Positions 15,666 to 22,353 of a DNA stretch of 25,598 nucleotides are shown here, in pieces; position 1 is the first letter of the stretch; each line of letters begins with the position of its first letter. The notes beneath the pieces are model-generated. The model searched no databases, was not told the DNA's origin, and was given only the letters and a program-made list of their open reading frames with translations. The stretch is from an uncultured Steroidobacter sp. (lineage in GTDB: Bacteria; Pseudomonadota; Gammaproteobacteria; Steroidobacterales; Steroidobacteraceae). The DNA is taken from positions 1-25,598 of the forward strand of contig CALLKK010000022.1 in NCBI GenBank assembly GCA_938008435.1. The letters run 5' to 3'. The position numbers and the translations under genes are program-made.

Positions 15666-16628
15666 ATGCAAAGCTTCTGGACAAAGCGAACGATTGCGGG
15701 GTCAGCCCCCTTGCGTTTGATGTCGGCCGGCTTCGCGTTGGCGGCGCTGCTTGCATCGGCAGCTCACGCGCAGGACGACAAGATGACGCCCATTCCGATT
15801 CCGCCGCAGCCCAACGCGATCGAGCTCGGCACGGGTCCGCTGCCGGATGCGAAGAACCAGGAGGCGTGGCACAAGCAGTACGGCAGCCACTTCGCGCGCA
15901 ACGTGACGATCGCGACGCTGACGCCGTTCTTCCCGGATCCCGGCAAGGCGAGCGGCGCGGCGGTGATCGTTGCACCGGGCGGCGGCTTCCGCACCTTGTC
16001 CATGGAGAACGAAGGCTGGGACGTGGCGCGTGCGCTGGCGCGCGAAGGCGTCGCGGCGTTCGTGCTCAAGTACCGCCTGATCCAGACGCCGGCCGACATG
16101 GGCGAGTTCGAGCGGTCCATGCAGCAGATGTTCTCCGGCGGCGGCGATGCGTCTCCGCCCCCGCGTCGTCCTGAGCCGCGCGACATGCTGGCCGGCATGA
16201 AGCCGCAGCTCGACGACGCTCGCGCGGCGTTCGCGCTGATTCGCAAGCGCGCTGCCGAGTGGAACATCGACCCGAACCGCATCGGCATGATCGGCTTCTC
16301 GGCCGGCGCGATGCTGACGATGGCGACCACCACGGCCGTGCCCGATGCGAAGCCCGCCTTCATCGGCAACATCTACGGGCCGCTCATGCCGATGGAAGTG
16401 CCGGCCGATGCGCCGCCGCTCTTCATCGCGCTGGCTGCGGACGATCCGTTCTTCGCGAACGCCGGCTATGGCCTCATCGACAGCTGGCGAGCCGCGAAGC
16501 GCCCCGTGGAGTTCCACCTCTATGAGCAGGGCGGCCACGGCTTCGGCATGTACCAGAAGGAAACGACGAGCACCGGCTGGTTCAACGCCTTCGTGAGCTG
16601 GCTCAAGATGCACGGCATGGTGAAGTAA
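15666..16628 (+). CDS. Secreted alpha/beta-hydrolase, acetylesterase-like (paralogue)
   Basis: This 320-residue enzyme has a signal peptide with a basic start and a cut probably after AHA at residue 35. It shares the BD-FAE-type layout with the esterase at 11071-12054: APGGGFRTLSMENEGWDVA for the oxyanion region, EWNIDPNRIGMIGFSAGAM with Ser212, acid at Asp259/260 in LAADDPFF, and His291 in GGHGFGMY. An insertion rich in Gly, Pro and Met at about 150-175 (SGGGDASPPPRR) separates strands and is absent from the paralogue. Acetyl-xylan or related sugar esters are likely substrates, by family only. The start is preceded by GAGAGAAGAA. A strong hairpin follows the stop. Confidence 0.82.
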   Translation: MQSFWTKRTIAGSAPLRLMSAGFALAALLASAAHAQDDKMTPIPIPPQPNAIELGTGPLPDAKNQEAWHKQYGSHFARNVTIATLTPFFPDPGKASGAAVIVAPGGGFRTLSMENEGWDVARALAREGVAAFVLKYRLIQTPADMGEFERSMQQMFSGGGDASPPPRRPEPRDMLAGMKPQLDDARAAFALIRKRAAEWNIDPNRIGMIGFSAGAMLTMATTTAVPDAKPAFIGNIYGPLMPMEVPADAPPLFIALAADDPFFANAGYGLIDSWRAAKRPVEFHLYEQGGHGFGMYQKETTSTGWFNAFVSWLKMHGMVK

Positions 16629-16648
16629 GTCGCGCGACTCATGCACGG

Positions 16649-16677
16649 CAGCCGACGCGCGCAATGCGCGTCGGCTG
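16649..16677 (+). terminator. Rho-independent-like hairpin after the esterase
   Basis: CAGCCGACGCGC (16649-16660) pairs perfectly with GCGCGTCGGCTG (16666-16677) around GCAAT, followed by TCTTCCTC. A 12-bp GC-rich stem 20 bases past a stop codon is convincing, although the T run is interrupted. The remaining bases to 16930 hold the thuA-like gene's leader, and I see no further gene there. Confidence 0.7.
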
Positions 16678-16930
16678 TCTTCCTCAAAGCGCCGCTGGTC
16701 ATTTTGCGGCTGCAACCGTTCTCCCCTCCCTCGAAAAAGCTGCGCGTCCCACGCAAGCACGCCTGCCGGCACGCCGATTTGACCGTTCTTGATGCCCGCC
16801 CGTCAGGCTTTGGGCTAATGTGTTGCGAGTGCTATCGTTCGCCCTCGCCGGCATTCGCTGGTGGAATGGCTTTCGCCCAGTCCGGCGCGATGTAGCCGTG
16901 AGAAAGTGAAGTTACTGACGAGGAAACAAA

Positions 16931-17716
16931 ATGAATCACTTGAAGAGACTGCGCGAAATTGTCTGGTTCTCTCTCCTCGCCCTGATCTTTTCAGCCTCCA
17001 GCTTCGCCGCCGACCAACCCCGCAAAGCGCTGTTCATCTACGGCGGTTGGGACGGCCACGCGCCGGAGCGTTTCCGCGACATCATCGTGCCGTGGCTGCA
17101 GTCGGAAGGTTTCGAAGTGCGGGTCTCGCCGAACCTCGAGCCGTACACCGATGAGAAGTACATGAGCGAAGTGGACCTGATCGTGCAGATCTTCACTCAG
17201 GAAAAAATCACCCCGGCGCAGGTCAAGGGCCTGCTGACCGCCGTCAAGAACGGCGCCGGCATCGCGGGTTGGCACGGCGGCCTTGCCGACGCATTCCACG
17301 AGTCGCAAGCGTACGAGTACATGATCGGCGGCCAATGGGTCTCGCACCCGGGCAACGACGGCGTGAAGTACCGCGTGAACATCATCGATCACGAAGATCC
17401 GATCACGTACGGCCTGGAAGACTTCGACGTCGTTTCCGAGCAGTACTACATGCACGTCGACCCGAACAACAAGGTGCTGGCGACGACCACGTTCGACGGC
17501 AAGCACGACTACTGGGTCGATGGCGCCACCATGCCGGTGGTGTGGAAGAAGGTCTTCGGCAAGGGCCGCGTGTTCTACACCTCGCTCGGCCATCAGCCCG
17601 AAGTGTTCGACGTGCCCGAGGCGATGACGATCTTGAAGCGCGGCATCCTGTGGGCCAGCCGCAGCAAGTACGAACACACCCCGAATCTGATCACGCCGGT
17701 CTATCCGGCGCGCTAA
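16931..17716 (+). CDS. Exported ThuA-domain protein
   Basis: This 261-residue protein has a signal peptide (LREIVWFSLLALIFSASSFA, cut after FAA at about 27) followed by a single ThuA-like domain, a glutamine-amidotransferase-type fold. Diagnostic features are ALFIYGGWDGHAPERF, the helix after VRVSPNLEPY, NGAGIAGWHGGLADAFHES, and GKGRVFYTSLGHQPEVF at the end. ThuA proteins are linked to trehalose and other sugar catabolism, and secreted forms often stand beside sugar hydrolases and cytochrome/PQQ dehydrogenases, as here. Biochemical function remains uncertain for the family. The start is supported by GAGGA 6-7 bases upstream. It is followed by two hairpins and is likely a single-gene unit. Confidence 0.87.
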   Translation: MNHLKRLREIVWFSLLALIFSASSFAADQPRKALFIYGGWDGHAPERFRDIIVPWLQSEGFEVRVSPNLEPYTDEKYMSEVDLIVQIFTQEKITPAQVKGLLTAVKNGAGIAGWHGGLADAFHESQAYEYMIGGQWVSHPGNDGVKYRVNIIDHEDPITYGLEDFDVVSEQYYMHVDPNNKVLATTTFDGKHDYWVDGATMPVVWKKVFGKGRVFYTSLGHQPEVFDVPEAMTILKRGILWASRSKYEHTPNLITPVYPAR

Positions 17717-17760
17717 CTCGCTCGGTGCGGATCCAGCTTCGGATCGATCGACCCACGATG

Positions 17761-17778
17761 CGACCGACGGATCGGTCG
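17761..17778 (+). terminator. Short hairpin after the ThuA gene
   Basis: CGACCGA (17761-17767) pairs with TCGGTCG (17772-17778) around CGGA and is followed by TTCGTTCTG. It is a modest candidate and may act together with the stronger hairpin at 17814-17841. Confidence 0.4.
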
Positions 17779-17813
17779 TTCGTTCTGCGCACCGAAAGGT
17801 AACCTGACTTCTC

Positions 17814-17841
17814 GCGTCCGCCGCGGGTCGACGGCGGACGC
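17814..17841 (+). terminator. Rho-independent-like hairpin
   Basis: GCGTCCGCCG (17814-17823) pairs with CGGCGGACGC (17832-17841) with an 8-base loop, followed by TCTTCTCTCGATATTT. It is the best terminator candidate for the ThuA-domain gene, about 100 bases after its stop. Confidence 0.65.
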
Positions 17842-18230
17842 TCTTCTCTCGATATTTCCACTCGCGACCGCTCGCCAAGAAAAAGACATCAGGCGTAGCG
17901 AGGTCTCACTCGCACCACGACGCAGAGGCTCCGCCAAGGAACCGACCAGCCGGACGATACCGGCCGCCGAATGAAAAGAACCTTTGAGGCTAGGACAAAT
18001 CCCGCGGTCGCGGTTGCTAAGATTGCGGCATTGTCGTTTTCTTCACACTTGTTCGAAGTCGTATCTGCTAAAACGCACCGCGAGCGCCTTACCACTCACC
18101 AGTGCGTGTTGGGCGAGCACCACAACGCAGCTCCTCTTGAAATCACCGCAGGTCCGTCGAGGCATCGTCACGGCTGGGAGCGCCGTTGCTGGACTGTGCG
18201 GATGTTTCTCGAAACAACAATCACGACTCT
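17842..18230. other. Gene-less leader region before the dehydrogenase
   Basis: 389 bases upstream of the cytochrome/PQQ dehydrogenase are less GC-rich than the surrounding genes and contain no frame with protein character; the longest open frame (17971-18267, plus) runs past the dehydrogenase start in another frame and resembles no protein. The stretch should hold the promoter and a long 5' leader. I could not pick a clear -35/-10 pair or a riboswitch-like structure by eye. Confidence 0.4.
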
Positions 18231-19652
18231 ATGTTCAAGAAAGTCCTCTTTGCTTCTTGCGCGCTGATGTTCGCGTGCTCCTGCGGTGCTGCCGGTTGGC
18301 CATTCGACGAACAGGCGTATGCCGTCGCCACCCAGTACTGCACCTCGTGTCACGGCGAAGGCTTCGTCGGCGCGCGCGCACCTGCCCTGTCGCGCGGCTC
18401 ATTGCGGCACGCACAGACCCGCGATGAGATCGAGGAAGTGATCAAGAACGGCATCGTCGCCAACGGCATGCCAGCGTTCAAGGGCGCATTGAGCGATGAG
18501 CAGATCGCCTCGCTCGCGAATCTCATCACGACGATTCGGGACTTCTTCGAAACGCAGGCGCAGCAATCGATCGCCAGCTTCGAGAACAAGGTCTTCGAAT
18601 CCGAGCTCGAGAAGTTCTCCGTCGAGATCGTCGCGAACGGCCTCGAAGTGCCGTGGTCATTTGCGTTCCTGCCTGACGGGCGAATCCTGGTCGCAGAACG
18701 CCCCGGCAACTTGCGCTTCGTGAGCAAGGATTCCGTGTCGGAGCCCGTCGCCGGATTTCCGGAAGTGTGGGCTCGGCAGGACGGCGGCATGATGGGATTG
18801 GCACTGCATCCGAACTACAAGCGCAACGGCTGGATCTATGTGTCGTACTCGGAGCCCGGCAGCGAGCTCGGCACCTCGATGACGCGCGTCGTGCGCGGCC
18901 GCATCAAGGACGGACGCTGGGTCGATCAGGAGGACGTCTGGGCGCCGACGCCGGCCGACTACATCGAGTCCAACATCCACTTCGGCTCACGGCTGCTGTT
19001 CGTGGACGGCAAGCTCATGTTCTCGATCGGCGATCGCGGCCAACGCGACGCCGCGCAGCTCACCTCGAATCCGTTCGGCAAGATCTTTCGCGTCAACGAC
19101 GACGGCAGCACGCCGAACGACAATCCGTTCGCGCAGCAAGACGGCGCGCTCGGCGCGATCTGGTCGTACGGACATCGCAACCCGCAAGGTTTGGCGCGCG
19201 ATCCACGCACCGGATTCCTGTGGTCGACGGAGCATGGCCCGAGGGGCGGCGACGAGCTCAACCTGATCAAGAAGGGCGCGAACTACGGCTGGCCGGTCGT
19301 GACGCATGGCGTCGATGACGACGGCTCGATCATCAGCAATGAAACTTCGCGCCCGGGCATGGAAGACCCAGCCGCCTACTGGACGCCGTCGATCTCGCCG
19401 TCGGTCATCGCGTTCTACACGGGCAAGCGCTTCCCGCGCTGGCGCAATCACATGCTGCTCGGCTCGCTGACCTCGCAGGAGCTGCGTCGCGTGGAGATCA
19501 AAGGAGATCGCGCGGTGAAGCAGGAAGTCTTGATTCCCAACTTCGGCCGTATCCGCGACATCCACACCGGACCCGACGGCTACATCTATGTCGCCATCGA
19601 GCGCTACGGCAAGATGGGTCAGATCGTGAGATTGGTGCCCGCGAAGAAGTAA
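18231..19652 (+). CDS. Cytochrome c / PQQ-type aldose sugar dehydrogenase fusion
   Basis: This 473-residue protein is exported (signal MFKKVLFASCALMFACSCGA). Residues about 25-110 form a small class I cytochrome c: CTSCH at 37-41 and a likely axial Met80 in GMPAFKG. Residues about 125-473 are a six-bladed propeller of the soluble glucose/sorbosone dehydrogenase family (PF07995): PWSFAFLPDGR, GGMMGLALHPNY, HFGSRLLF (His250), SYGHRNPQG, WSTEHGPRGGDELN and NYGWP. By family, it oxidises aldose sugars with PQQ, and the built-in heme would take the electrons directly. The start at 18231 begins the signal peptide; a weak site precedes it. It stands alone and ends at a long perfect hairpin. Confidence 0.9.
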   Translation: MFKKVLFASCALMFACSCGAAGWPFDEQAYAVATQYCTSCHGEGFVGARAPALSRGSLRHAQTRDEIEEVIKNGIVANGMPAFKGALSDEQIASLANLITTIRDFFETQAQQSIASFENKVFESELEKFSVEIVANGLEVPWSFAFLPDGRILVAERPGNLRFVSKDSVSEPVAGFPEVWARQDGGMMGLALHPNYKRNGWIYVSYSEPGSELGTSMTRVVRGRIKDGRWVDQEDVWAPTPADYIESNIHFGSRLLFVDGKLMFSIGDRGQRDAAQLTSNPFGKIFRVNDDGSTPNDNPFAQQDGALGAIWSYGHRNPQGLARDPRTGFLWSTEHGPRGGDELNLIKKGANYGWPVVTHGVDDDGSIISNETSRPGMEDPAAYWTPSISPSVIAFYTGKRFPRWRNHMLLGSLTSQELRRVEIKGDRAVKQEVLIPNFGRIRDIHTGPDGYIYVAIERYGKMGQIVRLVPAKK

Positions 19653-19713
19653 CGCGCTGCGCGCCTCGCGAGCGGCAGCTCTCCGCTCTCTTTATATTTC
19701 CGACGTTGTCTAC

Positions 19714-19744
19714 GCTGAGCCTGGCCATCGTGGCCAGGCTCAGC
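19714..19744. terminator. 14-bp perfect hairpin between convergent genes
   Basis: GCTGAGCCTGGCCA (19714-19727) pairs perfectly with TGGCCAGGCTCAGC (19731-19744) around a 3-base TCG loop. It lies between the dehydrogenase and the convergent FimV-like gene and could stop both transcripts. There is no clear T run on either side, so it may also be a transcript-stabilising or REP-type structure. Confidence 0.65.
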
Positions 19745-19786
19745 ACTTGTATCCTCTCCAGAAGCGAGCCCGCTTCCGCTCGGTAT

Positions 19787-20023
19787 CTAGGGAAGCAAAT
19801 CCATCAGCCGCTGCGCTTCCCGCTTCAGCGTGGCGTCGCCTTCCTCGAGCACTTCGCTCAGCATGTGCCGCGCGCTATCGGGATCGCCCATGTCGATGAA
19901 CTGACGCGCCAAGTCGAGCTTGGTTTGCACTTCGCTGTGCGTCGCGGGCTCCGGTGCGGGCGCAGCGCTTTGGTTCACATCGGACTGTGAAGAGTTGGGC
20001 CCTTGTCCTTCCGGTCGTTTCAT
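19787..20023 (-). CDS. Orphan FimV C-terminal-domain-like peptide
   Basis: This 78-residue cytoplasmic peptide has a polar, disordered first half (MKRPEGQGPNSSQSD through PAPEPATHSEV) and a second half that resembles the conserved FimV C-terminal TPR: KLDLARQFIDMGDPDSARHM, then LSEVLEEGD and AQRLMDLLP. In full FimV (a large polar inner-membrane protein that organises type IV pili and polar proteins) this module is the cytoplasmic protein-binding tip. Here nothing else of FimV is present, so it may be a free adaptor competing with or mimicking FimV. The start at 20023 has only a weak ribosome site. It is divergent from the heme-barrel gene. Confidence 0.7.
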   Translation of the reverse strand: MKRPEGQGPNSSQSDVNQSAAPAPEPATHSEVQTKLDLARQFIDMGDPDSARHMLSEVLEEGDATLKREAQRLMDLLP

Positions 20024-20383
20024 ATCGTCGTCTGCTCGCTTCGCGATCCGGCTTGATGATCTCACCTTTTGTTCGCCGGTTCACTCGGCTGTAAAAACCA
20101 TCGAGCGAGCGCCCGCGAACGCGAGCAAAGTTTTCCGATTTACATTCCCGAGCGAGCGATTCGTTCGGCGCGACGGACAAAAGAGGACACTTTGCGTGGC
20201 TCCAGCGACGCCTCTGCACGCGTCACGCAAGCGCTTGGCCACAGCCTATGGCCTAGAGTCTACAGCCAAAGAATGCAGCGCCTACGTAGCGAATAAGGGA
20301 ATGTGCTTGACGCAGGACTCATCCGTCAGCACGAGGAGTAATCTGCGGTCGGCAACGCTCACCGCTGACTTGGAGGTCGTCTC
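20024..20383. other. Divergent intergenic region
   Basis: 360 bases lie between the FimV-like gene and the heme-barrel gene. A short trace of the modular repeat (GGCCTAGAGTCTACAGCC, near 20247-20266) is present. GGAG lies 8 bases before the ATG at 20384. A TTGACG at about 20307 could be a -35 box but lacks a good -10 partner. No gene is seen. Confidence 0.4.
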
Positions 20384-21670
20384 ATGCGCTCGCGTTCGCT
20401 CATTTGCATCTGCCTACTGATCGCCATACAAGGCATGTTCACGATTCGGGCGAGCGCCATGCCCGCCTTCGCACGGCAGTACAACATCAGCTGCGTTGCC
20501 TGCCATCAAGCCTTCCCGCGCCTCAATGCGTTCGGCGAACAGTTTGCGGCCATGAATTACCGACTGCCGCAGTGGCGCGACACCATGATGGATCTCGGCG
20601 ACTCACGCCTTGCACTGCCGAAGTCGTTGCCGCTCGCCATCCGTGCACAGGTTTTCGTGCAAGGACGAGACGAAGGCGCCGACATCGACGTCTCCACCGG
20701 CGCACGCACGGCGGATACGAGTTTCGACTTTCAGGCGCCCTATCTCATCAAGCTGCTCTCGAGCGCGCCGCTCTCCGAGCACATCACGTTCTACTTCTAC
20801 GGAATCTTTGCCGAGAAAGGCAGCAACAACGAAGCGCTCATCGAGGACGCGTGGTTTCGACACGATGACGTATTCGGCACCGGCATCGGTGCGCAGCTCG
20901 GGCAATTCCAAGTATCCGACCTGATGTTCCCGCGCGAAGTACGGCTCACGTTTCAGGACTTCTATGCTTATCGAGCTGCTGGCGTGACCTACGATCGCGG
21001 CATCATCCTGGATCGCAGTGCCGGTCCGCTCGACATCGCCGTCGGCTTCGTCAACGGCAGCGGCATCGAGCAGAACTTCCCGATCGACAGTCCTGGCTAT
21101 CGTCGACCCGATCGACTGTTCGACAACGACTCACGCAAGTCGATCTTCGGCCGCGTCGGTTTCGACATCGGCCCTGTGGGCGTCGGCGTGTTCGGACTCA
21201 CCGGCGAACAGCGCGGCGCGAGCGGCGAAGCCGGTCAATCGACCAGCGTGCGCAACACGGACAAACGGATCGTCGGGCTCGATCTCTCCGGAAACCTCGC
21301 CGGCAACGTGCATTGGTACGCGCAGGCGCTGTGGAATCGCTGGGATGACTTCCTCGATGAGACACCCGGCAAGGACTACGAGTGGTTCGGCGGCTTCGCG
21401 GGCATCGACTACATCCGCAACGAACGCTGGGCGTTCTCGCTACTCTACAACTACGCGGATGCCGGCGACTTCGACGACACCGACACGATCTTCAAAGGCA
21501 TCGCGATCAATTCGGTGACCGTCGGCGCTTCGTACTACTTCATGCGCAACCTCAAAGGCGTGCTCGAGGCCAACGTCGATCTGCTCTCCAAGGACACGAG
21601 CGGCCCACCGTTCGTCGGGCACCAGACGAAGGAGCACTACATTCTGATCGGACTGGATGCGGCGTATTGA
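20384..21670 (+). CDS. Single-heme outer-membrane beta-barrel protein
   Basis: This 428-residue protein has a signal peptide (cut about after ASA at residue 25) and, immediately after, one c-type heme motif: CVACH at 37-41 inside FARQYNISCVACHQAFPRLN. The remaining about 350 residues alternate polar and aromatic residues in strand-like blocks (HITFYFYGIFAEK, WAFSLLYNYADAGD, VTVGASYYFM) and end ILIGLDAAY, with the terminal aromatic residue usual for outer-membrane barrels. A heme plus barrel in one chain recalls proteins of metal-reducing bacteria with the phrase 'CxxCHxxFPRLNxFGExF'. The role, perhaps electron passage or heme-gated transport, is inference. GGAG lies 8 bases upstream of the start. 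The modular repeat array begins about 60 bases after its stop. Confidence 0.75.
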   Translation: MRSRSLICICLLIAIQGMFTIRASAMPAFARQYNISCVACHQAFPRLNAFGEQFAAMNYRLPQWRDTMMDLGDSRLALPKSLPLAIRAQVFVQGRDEGADIDVSTGARTADTSFDFQAPYLIKLLSSAPLSEHITFYFYGIFAEKGSNNEALIEDAWFRHDDVFGTGIGAQLGQFQVSDLMFPREVRLTFQDFYAYRAAGVTYDRGIILDRSAGPLDIAVGFVNGSGIEQNFPIDSPGYRRPDRLFDNDSRKSIFGRVGFDIGPVGVGVFGLTGEQRGASGEAGQSTSVRNTDKRIVGLDLSGNLAGNVHWYAQALWNRWDDFLDETPGKDYEWFGGFAGIDYIRNERWAFSLLYNYADAGDFDDTDTIFKGIAINSVTVGASYYFMRNLKGVLEANVDLLSKDTSGPPFVGHQTKEHYILIGLDAAY

Positions 21671-22163
21671 GGCGCGCCGAGGGGGCCGGAGGCTGGAAGC
21701 GGAAGGCTGGAGGCAGGAGGACAAAGCGCGCAGTGCGCGCCTTGTTCCGGCCAGAGCCCAGTGCCCAGCAGGCCCGGCAGTAGCCCGAAGTCTGTAGCCC
21801 GTAGCCTGTAGCCCGAAGTCTGTAGCCCGTAGCCCGTAGCCTGTAGCCCGCAGTCTTGAGAGCACGACCCGCACCCTTCTCTGACCAGCACCCAGAGCCC
21901 AGTGCCCAGCGCCCGGCGGTAGCCCGAAGTCTGTAGCCCGTAGCCTGTAGCCCATATCCTGTAGCCCGCAGTCTTGAGAGCACGACCCGCGCCTTCTCTG
22001 GCCAGCGCCCAGAGCCCAGAGCCCAGCGCCCGGCGGTAGCCCGTAGCCCGTAGTCTTGAGGGCGCGACCCGCGCCCTTCTCTGGCCAGCGCCCAGGGCCC
22101 AGTCCCCAGGGCCCAAAGAGAATATGTCGTATAACGCGCCCCTCCGGCCTGTGACCCGGGATC
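21671..22163. repeat. GTAGCCCGTAG modular repeat element, copy 2 (tandem array)
   Basis: After a lead-in containing GCGCGCAGTGCGCGC and CCGGCCAGAGCCCAG, three composite units follow: 21780-21918 (139 bases), 21919-22035 (117) and 22036-about 22114 (79). Each has a variable run of GTAGCCCGAAGTCT/GTAGCCCGTAGCCT 12-14-mers, a fixed middle (CTTGAGAGCACGACCCGC then CCTTCTCTGGCCAGC), and a run of GCCCAGA-like 7-mers ending GCCCGGCG. Long open frames on the minus strand here are products of the repeat (YGLRATGYGLQ-like translations), not genes. A second, smaller copy is at 10.4 kb. Confidence 0.85.
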
Positions 22164-22178
22164 GTATACAAGTACTAT
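22164..22178. promoter_or_regulatory. Possible regulator site and -10 box
   Basis: The palindrome GTATAC (22164-22169) is followed by AGTACT and by TACTAT (22173-22178), which could be a -10 box 38 bases before the ATG at 22216. GTATAC cores are typical of GntR/FadR-type operators. No convincing -35 is visible and no regulator gene is adjacent, so this is only a candidate. Confidence 0.3.
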
Positions 22179-22215
22179 TCGCACCTTTCGCGACACTCGA
22201 TACTGGATTCGCTCC

Positions 22216-22353
22216 ATGACCCACACCGCCGAGCCGGCCTGGGGCCGCGCCGTCGCCGACGGCATCGCCCTCGAAGGACCGGCGACACACGACATCACGA
22301 ATACCAACGAGCACCACGGCAGGAACGGCGGCTACCGTCGTGAGGCGCAATGA
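22216..22353 (+). CDS. 45-residue ORF translationally coupled to the monooxygenase
   Basis: The frame runs from ATG at 22216 to a TGA at 22351-22353 that overlaps the next start as ATGA, a classic coupling arrangement. The 45 residues are soluble, with acidic and histidine-rich parts (THDITNTNEHHGRNGGYRR) and a single Trp; there is no signal or membrane segment and no family I recognise. It could be a small accessory protein, a leader that controls the downstream gene, or the remnant of a larger gene. The upstream ribosome site is weak. Confidence 0.4.
   Translation: MTHTAEPAWGRAVADGIALEGPATHDITNTNEHHGRNGGYRREAQ

Noticed and set aside
21780..22114. Possible CRISPR array
   Set aside because: Units differ in length, the repeated 12-14-mers are directly adjacent with no unique spacers, and no cas gene is present.
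21440..22350. Three long minus-strand open frames (237-251 codons) through the repeat array
   Set aside because: Their translations are the tandem repeat read as protein (YGLRATGYGLQ-like) in all three frames, with no conserved domain. They arise because the unit lacks stops on that strand.
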